In this document: positions 7,933 to 17,519 of the stretch, piece after piece
How positions within the stretch are numbered: the stretch's first letter is position 1
Layout of the letters: every line of letters starts with the position of its first letter
Assembly: GCA_032055545.1 (NCBI GenBank)
Contig: DAMBQR010000009.1
Coordinates: 1-64,000 of the forward strand
Reading direction: 5' to 3'
Origin: Pseudescherichia sp032055545
Lineage (GTDB): Bacteria; Pseudomonadota; Gammaproteobacteria; Enterobacterales; Enterobacteriaceae
DNA: 64,000 bases
The notes under the pieces: generated by a model
What the model was told of the DNA's origin: nothing
The model's database searches: none
What the model saw: the letters and a program-made list of their open reading frames with translations, nothing else
Translations under genes and position numbers: made by a program

Positions 7933-10220
7933 AACGTTTAACCTCTCTGGCGCTGCTGGTCAGCGTACTGTTTATTACGCCGCTCTACGGGGAGGAGACC
8001 ACCCCTGCCGATCTGCTGCCGCTGGATCTGCCCCCGCCGGTGGCCAGCCCGGCACCTGCGCCAACGGCCTTTATCCCGACGGTGGTAAACGACATCACCC
8101 TGGCGCAGATGGGCCAGCCGCAGGGCATTGTCCTGAGCGGCGGCCAGTTGCAGGGCGGCGTTGCCTTTACCCTGCCGGTCAGCCAGGTGATCACCAACGC
8201 CCAGCTGGCGCTGAACCTGAAGGTCTCCCCGGCGATGGCGACCCGCAACGCCACGATGCAGCTGATGCTCAACGGCCAGCCGTTGGGCACCGTGCCGCTG
8301 GGGGCAGCCGACAGCGACGTCTCCCGCTTCCAGCTTGACCTCCCGGCGGCGCTGCTGGTCTCCAGCAATACCCTTAGCTTCAAGGTCAACGACGGCGACG
8401 CGATGATGTGCCAGCGCGATCTTACGGATAAATATCGGGTGACGATCCTGGCGGACTCGAAATTTAGCCTTGAGGGGCAGCAGCTGGATATCGGCTCCGA
8501 TCTCAGCCACTTCCCGCGCCCCTTCTTTGACAGCATGCAGATGACGCCTGCCACCATCGCATTTGCCTTCCCGGCGAAGCTGACGGCGGATACCATCAGC
8601 GCGGCGGCGCTGATCGCCTCGTGGATGGGCATCCAGGCGGACTATCGCGGCGTCTCGTTCGCTGCCCGGAGCGATCGCCTGCCGGAGAAGAACGGCATTC
8701 TGGTCGGTCACCCTGGCGAGCGCATCGGCGGTCTGACCCTGCCTCAAGGCAGCGGGCCGACACTGAGCATTATCGATAACCCGGCGAACCCAACCTACAA
8801 GCTGCTGCTGGTGGTGGGCAATGACGATCGCGCCCTGCGGGCGGCGGCCTGGCGTCTGACGCGGGGTAACTTTGCCCTGCAAACGCCGAGCGTAACGGTG
8901 GATGGCGAGTCGATCCCGGTCAGCAAGCCCTACGACGCGCCGCGCTGGATCCCTACGGATCGTCCAGTGAAGCTCTCGGAGCTGATCCGCAAGGATCAAA
9001 GCATGACCGTGAACGGGATCTGGCACGATGCGCTGCGGGTCGCCTTCCGCGCCGCGCCGGATCTTTTCCTCTGGGATGGCGAAACCATTCCGCTGCGCAT
9101 TGGTTACCGCTTCCCGTCGGAGAGCTGGATTGATGAGGAGCGCTCATGGCTGAGCATGACCATGAACGACACCTTCCTGCACAACCTGCCGGTCAACAAA
9201 CAGGGGGCGCTGGAGACGCTGTGGCACAAAATGGGCGGCGACGCACGCCAGGAGCAGTTCGACATGCCGCTGGAGCCGTACATGATCTACGGCGACAACC
9301 AGCTGTCGCTCTACTTCAACATCGTGCCGAAGGAGAGCGCGCCGTGCAGCGTGCTGCTGAACAACAACATCAAGAGCCGGGTAGATGACGACTCGTGGAT
9401 CGATCTGAGCCACACCCGCCACTTTGCGCTGCTGCCAAATCTTTCCTACTTCGTAGGCGCCTCCTTCCCCTTCACCCGGCTGGCGGATTACTCGCAAACC
9501 GTGCTGCTGCTGCCGGAGAAACCCTCCGAGACCCAGATTGGGACGCTGCTCGACATGGCCGCGCGCGCCGGTAACGCCACCGGGACGGCGCTGAGCCACA
9601 ACCGCGTGGTGCTGGGCATACCCACTGCGGGCTCGAACCTCGAGCTGCTGCGGGATCGCGACGTGCTGGCGGTGACCGGGCTGGATCAGCACGACTTCAA
9701 CCGTGAGCTGTTAAAAACCTCGCCCTTCGTGGCCCACGACAATCTGCTGAGCGTCCGCGAGCCGAGCCAGTGGCAGAAGATCCAGCGCTGGATGGCCGGA
9801 GACTGGAACGCAGACGGTCTTGAGGCCGATCGCTACTTCTCGTCGAACGAGTCCTGGCGCGGTTTCGTCAGCTTCCGCTCGCCGTGGAGCAGCGGACGCA
9901 CGGTGGTGACCGCTATCGGCAGCAGCGACGACCAGCTCTCGCGGCTGCATAGCGATCTCGCCTCGCCGAAGATCAACGCTGGCATTCGCGGCGACGCGGC
10001 CATTATCACCAACGAGAACGGCGTGCGCAGCTTCCGGGTGGGTGCGCAGTACCCGCGCGGCGAGATGCCGATGCATCTGATGGTGATCTGGTATGCCAAT
10101 CAGCACTCCGGGCTGCTGGCGGTGCTGGGCCTGTGCTTCAGCATTATTGTCGGGCTGGCGCTGTATGCCCTGTTGAAAAAACGTGCGCGTAAGCGGCTGG
10201 ATCCGCAGGATGGAGAGTGA
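7929..10220 (+). CDS. bcsB: Cellulose synthase periplasmic subunit BcsB (type I operon copy)
   Basis: Membrane-anchored periplasmic partner of BcsA; in solved complexes its C-terminal anchor helices are required for synthase activity and its carbohydrate-binding domains guide the glucan. The 763-residue product begins with a cleavable signal (MKRLTSLALLVSVLF, likely cut near residue 21), followed by a proline-rich linker. It ends in one membrane helix at about 731-752 and a basic tail, KKRARKRLDPQDGE. The start overlaps the bcsA stop by 4 bases. Confidence 0.95.
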   Translation: MKRLTSLALLVSVLFITPLYGEETTPADLLPLDLPPPVASPAPAPTAFIPTVVNDITLAQMGQPQGIVLSGGQLQGGVAFTLPVSQVITNAQLALNLKVSPAMATRNATMQLMLNGQPLGTVPLGAADSDVSRFQLDLPAALLVSSNTLSFKVNDGDAMMCQRDLTDKYRVTILADSKFSLEGQQLDIGSDLSHFPRPFFDSMQMTPATIAFAFPAKLTADTISAAALIASWMGIQADYRGVSFAARSDRLPEKNGILVGHPGERIGGLTLPQGSGPTLSIIDNPANPTYKLLLVVGNDDRALRAAAWRLTRGNFALQTPSVTVDGESIPVSKPYDAPRWIPTDRPVKLSELIRKDQSMTVNGIWHDALRVAFRAAPDLFLWDGETIPLRIGYRFPSESWIDEERSWLSMTMNDTFLHNLPVNKQGALETLWHKMGGDARQEQFDMPLEPYMIYGDNQLSLYFNIVPKESAPCSVLLNNNIKSRVDDDSWIDLSHTRHFALLPNLSYFVGASFPFTRLADYSQTVLLLPEKPSETQIGTLLDMAARAGNATGTALSHNRVVLGIPTAGSNLELLRDRDVLAVTGLDQHDFNRELLKTSPFVAHDNLLSVREPSQWQKIQRWMAGDWNADGLEADRYFSSNESWRGFVSFRSPWSSGRTVVTAIGSSDDQLSRLHSDLASPKINAGIRGDAAIITNENGVRSFRVGAQYPRGEMPMHLMVIWYANQHSGLLAVLGLCFSIIVGLALYALLKKRARKRLDPQDGE

Positions 10221-10234
10221 AAAGGGTGACAACA

Positions 10235-13200
10235 ATGAAAATTAAAACCGCCCGTCGGTTATCGACCCTCTGCCTGTCGGGCGCGCTGACGCTCGGCGCG
10301 GTGAGTCAGGCGCAGGCCGCGCCCAACGATGCGGCGTTAAAGGCGCTGTTTGACCAGGCTAACTACTGGCATGAGAAATCCCACGACGATCTGGCGAGCG
10401 AGTCGCTGAAAAAAGTGCTGATGGTCGATGCCAACAATACCCAGGCGCTCTACCTGATGGCGCTCTGGGCGCAGCAAAATGGCGATCTGCAAACCGCTGC
10501 CCAGTGGCGCGCCCGGCTGGCGGTCGTGGCGCCCGCTGACGCCGGACTCCAGGCGCTGGATAATGCCAAACAGCTGGCGCAGGTGCCTCAGGGGCAGCTA
10601 ACCCTGGCCCGCCAGCAGGCGCGCAGCGGCAACGTCCCGGCGGCGCTTGCCACCTGGCGCAGCATGTTTAACGGCGATACCCCGCCACCAAGCCTGGCTC
10701 CGGAGTACTACCTGACCATGGGCAGCGATAAGTCGCTCTACCCGCAGGCGATAGGGGAGCTTCAGCGTTTCGTTGCCGAGAACCCGCAGGACAACGCGGG
10801 GCGGGTGGCGCTGGGTAAAATGCTGACGTGGCGGGAGGATACCCGCCGCGACGGGATCGCCCTGCTGGAGCCGATGGCCAGCGGCAGCCGCGAGGCCGAT
10901 GACGGCCTGCGTCAGGCGCTGCTGTGGCTGGGGCCGCAGGCGGGCGACGAGCGGTATTACGATAACTTCCTCCAGCGCCACCCCCAGGATGGCGACGTGC
11001 AGGCCTACTATCGGAAAAACGTCGGCGGTGCAGCGAAAGGTGAGGGCTTCACCGCCCTTAACAGCGGCGATACCGGCTCGGCGAAGCGCCAGTTTGAGCA
11101 GGTGCTGCAAACCAATCCTGAAGATGCCGACGCCCTCGCCGGACTGGGCTATATTGCCCAGCGCAATGGCGACTATAAAGCAGCCTCGCAGTACCTGAGC
11201 CGGGCAGCGAGCCAGGGGGGTGAGGCCTCGGCGGAGCGCAAAACCCAGGCGGATGACGCGGCATTTTACGGCCAGCTGGCCGAGGCGCAGCAGGCGCTGA
11301 AGGAGGGTAACGTCAGCCAGGCGCTGGCCCTCTCCGCCCCGCTGGTCCAGCAGAGCGGGGAGCGCGGCACGGCGGCGAAGCTGTTCCGTGCCGACGTCCT
11401 GCGCCACAATAAAGACTATCCCCAGGCTGAGCAGGCCCTGCGCGCGGTGTTAAATGACCAGCCGCAAAACGCCGCCGCCAGGGAGAACCTCTTCTACGTC
11501 CTGCGGGAGCAGAGCAAGTCGGACGAGGCCCAGGCGATGCTGCGCACGCTGCCCGCCAGCCTACAGGCGAAGCTCCAGCCGCGTATCGTCACCGGTCTGC
11601 CGGGGGATCCCATCCGCCGCCAGGCCCAGCAGGCCGCCGCAGCGGGCAACACCCAGCAGGCTATCGCTATCCTTCAGCAGGGCGTCAGTCGCCTGCCGGA
11701 CGATCCGTGGCTGCGTCTCGACCTTGCCCGCCTGCTGCAAAAGAGTGGCAGCAGCAACGAGGCCAGCTCGGTGATAGCCCCGGCAGCGCGCAACGGCGCG
11801 GGGGCCAGCTCGCTCTACGCAGCGGCGCTTTTTGCCAGCGAGAATGGCGCATGGCAGCAGGCGCAAACCCTGCTGTCGCGCATCTCCCCCGCCAGCCAGA
11901 ACGGGCAGATGCGCGACCTGGCCCAGCGGGTGAACTACAACCTGCAGCTGGTTACCGCCGAGCGCTACCTGGCCCAGGGTAACTCTATTGCCGCCGCCAA
12001 CACGCTGAAAACGCTGACCCACCGACCGCCGGAAAGCCCGGTGGATGCGGGCAAGCTGGCGAAGCTGCTGGCCCAAAGCGGCGATCTCAGCGGCGCGGTG
12101 GCGCTGGTGCGGGACAACCTACGCCAGGGCGTGCAGGGCAACGCCGGAGACTACGCCGATCAGGTCACGGTCCTGAACCAGGCCGGGCTGGACAACGAGG
12201 CGCAGGCCTTTCTTGCCAACCCGGAGCTGCAGGCACGCAGTACCCCGACGCAGCTGGCAGGGATCCGCAACGGCTACGTGATCAACGAGGCCGACCAGCT
12301 GCGCGAGCAGGGTAACTATGCCGCCGCCTATGACAAACTGATGCGGGCGATGCAGAGCGATCCGCAGAACACCGATCTGATGTTTGCCATGGCCCGCCTC
12401 TACCAGACCGGCAAGATGAACAAAGAGGCCGGGGTGGTCTACGACTACCTGATCACCCGGGATACCGACGATCAGGCCGCGCGCGTGGGGGCGATTGACG
12501 TGGCGCTGGCAGAGAACAACGTTGATAAGGCCCAGAGCCTTGCCGATGGCCTGCGCAACGACGGTTCGGCGGACAGGATGCTGCTGCTGGCCCGGCTGGA
12601 AGAGGCGAAAGGCAACCACCAGCAGGCGATGACGTACCTGCGCAGCGCCCGGGGCAAGCTGCTGGGGATGACCTCCACCAACGCCGCCGCCACGCCAACC
12701 ATTGGTGGTGTGCTGCTGGCGGACAATCCGTTCGTGGGCAACAGCAGGACGGCGGCACATTCCACGTATAGCGACGGTGGCAGCATGCCGTGGCAGGTGG
12801 CGCAGACGGCGCACGAGCCGGGCAGCACGCTGCCGGGAACGATGCGCACCGATCTGCCGATGGAGACTGTGCAGAGCCGTACCCTGCGTCAGGTTGATGA
12901 GATGATGCAGGATCTGCAGCAGAAAACCGGTATGTGGGTGCAGGGTGGAGTAGAGATCCGCGGCCGCGACGGCGAATCCGGCACCAGCAAGCTGACGGAG
13001 GCCAAAGCGCCGCTGACGTGGTCCAGCTCGCCGTTTGGCGAGTCGCGCTTCGAGTTCACCGCCACGCCGATTACCCTTAGCGCCGGCAGCGCTTCGGGAG
13101 ATGCCTGGCGTCGCTACGGTACGAATCCGCTCAACAACGCCATCAGCAATATTACCTCGTCGATTGATAATAGCGAGAACTCAGCGGATCCCACGGCGGC

Positions 13201-14215
13201 GAACTTCAGCGATCTGCTGGACTACAATGGTGAAAATCTCTCACCAATGACCGATGCGGGGCTGGCGAACCTGGCCAGCCTGTACGATTCAGGCCGCCTG
13301 AAGGCGCTCAGCGTGTCGAACTTCAAGTCGAGCCTCGACAATCGGATCAGCTCCTCAACTGAATCGCAAAAGGCCAACGGCGTTGAGTTGGCGATGGCGC
13401 TTAGCGGCGAACAGTACCGGATCGATATCGGTACCACGCCGCTGGGCCAGGATCTCAGCACCCTGGTGGGCGGTGTGCAGTGGTCGCCGAAGCTGACCAA
13501 CTATCTGACCTTGATCCTCAAAGGCGAGCGTCGTGCCGTAACCGACAGCCTGCTCTCCTACGTCGGTATGAAGGATGCCTACTCCGGAAAAACCTGGGGA
13601 CGGGTAACGAAAAATGGGGGTAGCGCGCAGCTGGGCTACGACGACGGCGATGCGGGTTTCTACGTGAATGGCGGCGGTTATAGCTACATCGGCGAGAACG
13701 TTGCCAGCAACACCAGTATGAACGCCAGCGCCGGGATCTACCTGCGTCCCTATCACGATGATTTCCGGGCACTACAGACCGGACTGAACGTCAGCTGGAT
13801 GGATTTCTCGAAAAACCTCAGCTACTACACCTACGGCCAGGGCGGTTATTTCAGCCCGCAGAACTACGTCAGCGTCTCGCTGCCGGTAGATTTCTCGCAG
13901 AAAATTGATAACTGGAAGCTGAACGTTGGCGGTTCCGTTGGCTATCAATCCTACAGCCAGGACAGCAGCGACTACTTCCCCACCAGCGATGACGCGCAGG
14001 GTCTGCTGAAGGATCTCTATGACCTCGGCTACGCGCGTGATTACCGCTACGGCGGCAGCTCGGAGAGCGGCGTCGGCTACACCGTGCGTGCGGGCGTGGA
14101 CTACAACGTTAATAAAGATATGACGATAGGCGGCAAGGTCGGCTATGACACGTTCGGCAACTACAACGAAAGCACCGCCGGGCTTTACTTCCGCTATATG
14201 TTAGGAGGCAACTGA
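10235..14215 (+). CDS. bcsC: Cellulose export protein BcsC (type I operon copy)
   Basis: Periplasmic TPR scaffold plus outer-membrane beta-barrel through which cellulose leaves the cell. Start chosen at the ATG behind AAGGGTG (spacing about 7), giving 1326 residues; an in-frame GTG at 10217 is the alternative. A signal peptide ends at about SQAQA, TPR-like helical repeats fill roughly residues 30-850, and the last 330 or so form the BcsC-type barrel (GQGGYFSPQNY, final aromatic-rich strand FRYMLGGN). It is longer than the second BcsC (1162). Its stop overlaps bcsD. Confidence 0.93.
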   Translation: MKIKTARRLSTLCLSGALTLGAVSQAQAAPNDAALKALFDQANYWHEKSHDDLASESLKKVLMVDANNTQALYLMALWAQQNGDLQTAAQWRARLAVVAPADAGLQALDNAKQLAQVPQGQLTLARQQARSGNVPAALATWRSMFNGDTPPPSLAPEYYLTMGSDKSLYPQAIGELQRFVAENPQDNAGRVALGKMLTWREDTRRDGIALLEPMASGSREADDGLRQALLWLGPQAGDERYYDNFLQRHPQDGDVQAYYRKNVGGAAKGEGFTALNSGDTGSAKRQFEQVLQTNPEDADALAGLGYIAQRNGDYKAASQYLSRAASQGGEASAERKTQADDAAFYGQLAEAQQALKEGNVSQALALSAPLVQQSGERGTAAKLFRADVLRHNKDYPQAEQALRAVLNDQPQNAAARENLFYVLREQSKSDEAQAMLRTLPASLQAKLQPRIVTGLPGDPIRRQAQQAAAAGNTQQAIAILQQGVSRLPDDPWLRLDLARLLQKSGSSNEASSVIAPAARNGAGASSLYAAALFASENGAWQQAQTLLSRISPASQNGQMRDLAQRVNYNLQLVTAERYLAQGNSIAAANTLKTLTHRPPESPVDAGKLAKLLAQSGDLSGAVALVRDNLRQGVQGNAGDYADQVTVLNQAGLDNEAQAFLANPELQARSTPTQLAGIRNGYVINEADQLREQGNYAAAYDKLMRAMQSDPQNTDLMFAMARLYQTGKMNKEAGVVYDYLITRDTDDQAARVGAIDVALAENNVDKAQSLADGLRNDGSADRMLLLARLEEAKGNHQQAMTYLRSARGKLLGMTSTNAAATPTIGGVLLADNPFVGNSRTAAHSTYSDGGSMPWQVAQTAHEPGSTLPGTMRTDLPMETVQSRTLRQVDEMMQDLQQKTGMWVQGGVEIRGRDGESGTSKLTEAKAPLTWSSSPFGESRFEFTATPITLSAGSASGDAWRRYGTNPLNNAISNITSSIDNSENSADPTAANFSDLLDYNGENLSPMTDAGLANLASLYDSGRLKALSVSNFKSSLDNRISSSTESQKANGVELAMALSGEQYRIDIGTTPLGQDLSTLVGGVQWSPKLTNYLTLILKGERRAVTDSLLSYVGMKDAYSGKTWGRVTKNGGSAQLGYDDGDAGFYVNGGGYSYIGENVASNTSMNASAGIYLRPYHDDFRALQTGLNVSWMDFSKNLSYYTYGQGGYFSPQNYVSVSLPVDFSQKIDNWKLNVGGSVGYQSYSQDSSDYFPTSDDAQGLLKDLYDLGYARDYRYGGSSESGVGYTVRAGVDYNVNKDMTIGGKVGYDTFGNYNESTAGLYFRYMLGGN

Positions 14216-14691
14216 TGACCCAGAACGGTCAATATTCACCGCTGATGAGCTACTTTCAGCAGCAGCAGACGCCAGCGGGCTGGTTCGATCTGCTGACCAT
14301 TATGATCGACAACATGGTGCGTAACGTGGGGCAGACGGACAGCCAGCCTTTCCTGCGTCAGATGGGCGAGGCGATGGCCGAACGTTTTCCGCTGCCCGAT
14401 GCGGAAACGGTGGGGGAGCTGGAGGCGAATATCAACGCCCTGCTGCGCCAGTTCAACTGGGGCTTTATCGATATTGTGGCCAACGAGAGCGGGATGCTGC
14501 TGCGCCACGAGGGGCTACCGCTGGGGCGCGATGACGATCGGCAGCGCTGGTGCCACGCCTTTTGTGCGATACTGGAGGGCCTCTACGCCCGCTGGTTGCA
14601 GGCGCAGGGCGGGGGAGCACACGTCACCGTACAGCGCGAGCGTCTGTTTTCCCATTCCGACGTTCAGTTCCGTTACCACAATCCACAGTGA
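14215..14691 (+). CDS. bcsD: Cellulose synthase subunit BcsD
   Basis: A 158-residue protein with no signal peptide, placed between bcsC and bcsZ. Size, position and the N-terminal SYFQQQQTPAGWFDLL match the BcsD family, first known from Komagataeibacter/Gluconacetobacter, where it forms an octameric ring or scaffold that helps order glucan chains. Its presence defines this as a type I locus. The ATG overlaps the bcsC stop by one base. Family assignment rests on context plus recalled similarity. Confidence 0.88.
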   Translation: MTQNGQYSPLMSYFQQQQTPAGWFDLLTIMIDNMVRNVGQTDSQPFLRQMGEAMAERFPLPDAETVGELEANINALLRQFNWGFIDIVANESGMLLRHEGLPLGRDDDRQRWCHAFCAILEGLYARWLQAQGGGAHVTVQRERLFSHSDVQFRYHNPQ

Positions 14692-14699
14692 GTCCAGCT

Positions 14700-15695
14700 A
14701 TGGTTAAGCGCGTTGTTGCCGTAATGGTTGTCCTGGGAGGCCTGCTCTCTGCCTCTTTTGCTCAGGCGGGCACCGCCTGGGATACCTATAAATCCCGCTT
14801 TCTGATGCCGGACGGGCGTATCGTTGATACCGGCAATAAAAACGTCTCCCATACCGAAGGGCAGGGTTTCGCCATGCTGATGGCGGTAGCCGATGACGAT
14901 CGTGCCAGCTTCGACAAGATGTGGGCCTGGACGGAGAAGACGTTAAAAAATAAAAAGACCGGGCTGTTCTACTGGCGTTATAACCCGGTCGAGCCGGATC
15001 CGATCCCTGATAAAAACAACGCCTCCGACGGTGACGCGCTGATCGCCTGGGCGCTGCTGAAGGCCGATGCGCGCTGGCACGATGGGCGCTACAGCGCCGC
15101 CTCGGACGCCATCACCAAAGCGCTGGTGAGCCACACGGTGATTAACTTTGCGGGCTATCGCGTCATGCTGCCGGGTGCCAACGGGTTCAACCTCAACAGC
15201 CATGTGAACCTCAACCCCTCCTATTTTATCTTCCCGGCGTGGCAGGCGTTCGCCGATCGCAGCCACCTGACGGTGTGGCGGGACCTGATCCGCGACGCGC
15301 AGACGCTGACGGGTAAGATGGGCTGGGGTAAGGCGAATTTGCCTACCGACTGGGTGGCGCTGGCTGCCGATGGCAAGATGCAGCCCGCCAAAGAGTGGCC
15401 GCCGCGCATGAGCTACGACGCAATACGTATTCCGCTCTACGTCGCCTGGCAGGATCCAAACAGCCCGCTGCTGACCCCGTGGCGCAGCTGGTGGCAGACG
15501 TTCAGCCGCAGCCAGACCCCGGCCTGGGTCAACGTCACCACCAACGAAGGCGCGCCCTACAATATGAACGAGGGGCAGCTGGCGGTGCGGGATCTTACGC
15601 TTGGCGTGAAAAACGGCGAGCCGCAGATTACCGCCCAGGATGACTATTATTCAGCAAGTTTGAAGATGCTCTCCTGGCTGGCGGAACAGCGTTAG
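14700..15695 (+). CDS. bcsZ: Endoglucanase BcsZ, GH8 family (type I operon copy)
   Basis: Periplasmic beta-1,4-endoglucanase that trims glucan during export. Start chosen at the ATG 8 bases after bcsD (331 residues, beginning MVKRVVAVMVV) because it opens with a typical signal peptide ending SFAQA. A longer in-frame reading would overlap bcsD and has no signal. Glu53 (HTEGQGF) and Asp240 (MSYDAIR) align with the GH8 acid and base described for E. coli BcsZ. Last gene of the type I operon. It diverges strongly from the second copy at 27573. Confidence 0.94.
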   Translation: MVKRVVAVMVVLGGLLSASFAQAGTAWDTYKSRFLMPDGRIVDTGNKNVSHTEGQGFAMLMAVADDDRASFDKMWAWTEKTLKNKKTGLFYWRYNPVEPDPIPDKNNASDGDALIAWALLKADARWHDGRYSAASDAITKALVSHTVINFAGYRVMLPGANGFNLNSHVNLNPSYFIFPAWQAFADRSHLTVWRDLIRDAQTLTGKMGWGKANLPTDWVALAADGKMQPAKEWPPRMSYDAIRIPLYVAWQDPNSPLLTPWRSWWQTFSRSQTPAWVNVTTNEGAPYNMNEGQLAVRDLTLGVKNGEPQITAQDDYYSASLKMLSWLAEQR

Positions 15696-15709
15696 CAGGC
15701 AATAAAAAA

Positions 15710-15740
15710 GCCGGGTGGCGCTCGCGCTTACCCGGCCTAC
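15710..15740. repeat. REP element after bcsZ
   Basis: GCCGGGT pairs with ACCCGGC around a GC-rich centre, 14 bases after the bcsZ stop and preceded by an A run. It may also protect or end the operon transcript. It closes the reading frame of the remnant at 15741-16062. Confidence 0.75.
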
Positions 15741-16062
15741 ATTGCTGCGCCGAGTAGCGCTGCACTTTTGCCAACCCATATTTACCTCCGGGAGCGGACG
15801 GGTGATCTTCATAAAAGGGTAAAATCTTTGCAACACCTGCCACATTGAACGGCATTGATGATTGCGTGTCCTGCATGCGCGGATTGTGGGCGTGGCCTGC
15901 CAGATGTACATCTCGCCCATATAGCAGTTTGCCCCATGCGTTGTTCTGTGCTTCCCGGCACACCTGACTCTGAGCATCCGTCAGGCTTCGGCTGTTCCCG
16001 GCGGCATCAACGATGCGCCGCCGGTTAATAAAAAGATACGTATAAGGCGGAATAGAGGGAGA
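15741..16062 (-). pseudogene. Gene remnant, protein-like 3' fragment of unknown origin
   Basis: On the minus strand a frame of about 105 codons has real protein composition (PPYTYLFINRRR, then REAQNNAWGKLLYGRDVH, then FNVAGVAKILPFYED) but no plausible start with a ribosome site. Upstream it meets a stop codon inside the 3' end of the neighbouring gene; downstream it runs into a REP element. It looks like the tail of a larger gene whose 5' part has been lost. I do not recognise the family. Nothing else is seen in this 374-base gap. Confidence 0.35.
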
Positions 16063-16069
16063 GATGCTA

Positions 16070-16492
16070 TTAGTAGTTGTAGACGACAGAGACTAACAGG
16101 GCCTTAGGACTATCCAATGTGCTTACGGTCACAATCTCTTGCGGATCTGCGCTACGCCAGCACACTGCCTCAATATGACAACTTACCTGCTTTTGGTAAC
16201 CCATGGCGTTCAGATAAGTTTCGATCTGCCTCGAATCGTCAGTACCGTAGTACCTGACAGCATATACATGTGATGCCGGACCAGTGACATTGGCAAAGTT
16301 GAAGTCATAACGGGGCGAAATCCGTGGCATTTTTTTTAGAAGATCGGGCGTATAAAATTCATACTTCCGTTTATCCTGTTCGGTATAGTGTGCGTTCCCG
16401 GCGAACTCCATTACGATATAAGGCCAGACATAGGTCAGCGCTGCGGCAGCAACAATAATGACACTACCAAGCACTTTAAATGATTTACGCAT
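16070..16492 (-). CDS. Membrane-anchored protein of unknown function
   Basis: A 140-residue product starting MRKSFKVLG, with one N-terminal membrane helix at about residues 8-28 and the rest probably periplasmic, including a Cys pair (SCHIEAVCW). The ATG overlaps the stop of the upstream gene (16485-17189) by 8 bases, so the two are co-translated. A longer reading to 16546 lacks a ribosome site. GC is much lower than in the flanking bcs genes, suggesting foreign origin. Size and pairing would fit an immunity-type partner, but the family is not recognised. Confidence 0.65.
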   Translation of the reverse strand: MRKSFKVLGSVIIVAAAALTYVWPYIVMEFAGNAHYTEQDKRKYEFYTPDLLKKMPRISPRYDFNFANVTGPASHVYAVRYYGTDDSRQIETYLNAMGYQKQVSCHIEAVCWRSADPQEIVTVSTLDSPKALLVSVVYNY

Positions 16493-17189
16493 ACGGTAAT
16501 GTTCCCCCTTTCGCGCTGTCCATGTATGAGCCATCAGCACTGGCAATACTTACAATTCCTGATTTAAAGTCACTCCATGGCCTTATTGTCTGCATGAAGT
16601 TAGGAAGCATACCTTTACGCGGTCTGGCGTTAGGAAATTTATCCGGATCGGGAAAAAGCAACGGCGTGAACCCCCTGTTTTTCCAGGATCCTATCTTTCC
16701 ATAATAGTCCCAACGTCTTAAAGCTTTATCTTTACTAACAGGCCGCAATATTTCAAATGGATTTTGAATGGAAACAACACGGTAAAAGCCCAGCAAATCA
16801 GAGATCAAATCCTCTCCACTGAAGCCGCTATCTGTGACGAGACTAACAGGGAACGATGCCTGTAGCCCCTCAAATTTACGAGCCAGTGACATCATCATGC
16901 CAAGAGCAATACTTTTGCGTTCATGGTATGAGCGGCCGCGTGTAATGCGCCACGTAATAAATTTGCCCATTTTTATTGTATGAAAGGGATCTACCATGGA
17001 CTGTGAATAGCTTATGTCATAACGTTCCTGGCCGGAAGACTCTCCAGCATCGATTTGCTGTAACAATGATCTAATGTCTGTGCCCTGCGCATGACCGAGA
17101 TCAACCCATCCGAGCACTTCTGTATAAACCAAACCAAATGGAACCCTTGCGGCGTTTTTTCCATCAATGATATCGCTTCGTTTGCTCAT
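16485..17189 (-). CDS. Unknown protein, possibly DUF4056-like
   Basis: A 234-residue protein beginning MSKRSDIIDGKN. The start is supported by a strong AGGAGG about 7 bases upstream; a longer in-frame reading to 17264 is less likely. No signal peptide or membrane helix. Motifs such as VDLGHAQGTDI (about 27-37), SIALGMMMSLARKFEGL and DSGFSGEDLISDLLGFYRV recall proteins annotated DUF4056, from memory and unchecked. It forms a two-gene unit with the downstream membrane protein. Low GC marks it as an accessory gene between the two cellulose loci. Function unknown. Confidence 0.65.
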   Translation of the reverse strand: MSKRSDIIDGKNAARVPFGLVYTEVLGWVDLGHAQGTDIRSLLQQIDAGESSGQERYDISYSQSMVDPFHTIKMGKFITWRITRGRSYHERKSIALGMMMSLARKFEGLQASFPVSLVTDSGFSGEDLISDLLGFYRVVSIQNPFEILRPVSKDKALRRWDYYGKIGSWKNRGFTPLLFPDPDKFPNARPRKGMLPNFMQTIRPWSDFKSGIVSIASADGSYMDSAKGGTLPYA

Positions 17190-17519
17190 CCCTAATCCTC
17201 CTTTACGCCTTCGCCATGCTACGAAGGTTTCTATAAGCAGAGGATCATAAATAGATAAGAACATCTAAACTCATAAGCTCTGTCACAACACTGCGCTTTT
17301 CATCCTCTTAACTTCTGGATAAAGCATTAAAAATCAAAAAGTATGCGAGAAATAATACGGTGTAGGTATGCATAGCCGGGTGGCGGCTTCGCCTTACCCG
17401 GCCTACAAAATAATATTCATTATTTAAGTGAATATTTCATAGGAATGCATCCATTATCTAAATAATTGTTTGCTATTTTTACGGTGCTATAGTAACCCTT
17501 TGTATGAGAGGGTTATAGG
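17190..17519. other. Intergenic AT-rich stretch with one REP
   Basis: No gene is seen in these 330 bases. They hold the divergent promoters for the minus-strand pair and the lipoprotein gene, plus a REP at 17375-17406. A promoter-like TTTGCT / TATAGT pair lies near 17470-17492, ahead of the lipoprotein gene. Confidence 0.4.
17375..17406. repeat. REP element, copy A
   Basis: GCCGGGTGGCGG pairs with its complement around TTCG, followed by CTACAAA. The same sequence, base for base over about 35 positions, recurs in direct orientation at 17926-17957, so two identical REPs bracket the lipoprotein gene. Confidence 0.85.

Noticed and set aside
10598..11407. Long open frames antisense to bcsC, and similar ones opposite bcsA, bcsB and pitA
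   Set aside because: They are products of high GC and codon bias on the coding strand, with arginine-, histidine- or glutamine-rich implausible proteins and no ribosome sites.
14882..14889. Further GGCGGTAG octamer inside bcsZ (others at 34629 in dctA and near 56395 in rsmJ)
   Set aside because: These are within coding sequence, mostly Ala-Val codons, and lack leader context, so they are chance matches. They also show that the octamer alone is weak evidence.
17190..17264. N-terminal extension of the DUF4056-like gene to 17264
   Set aside because: The AGGAGG ribosome site directly before the internal ATG at 17189 favours the shorter product.
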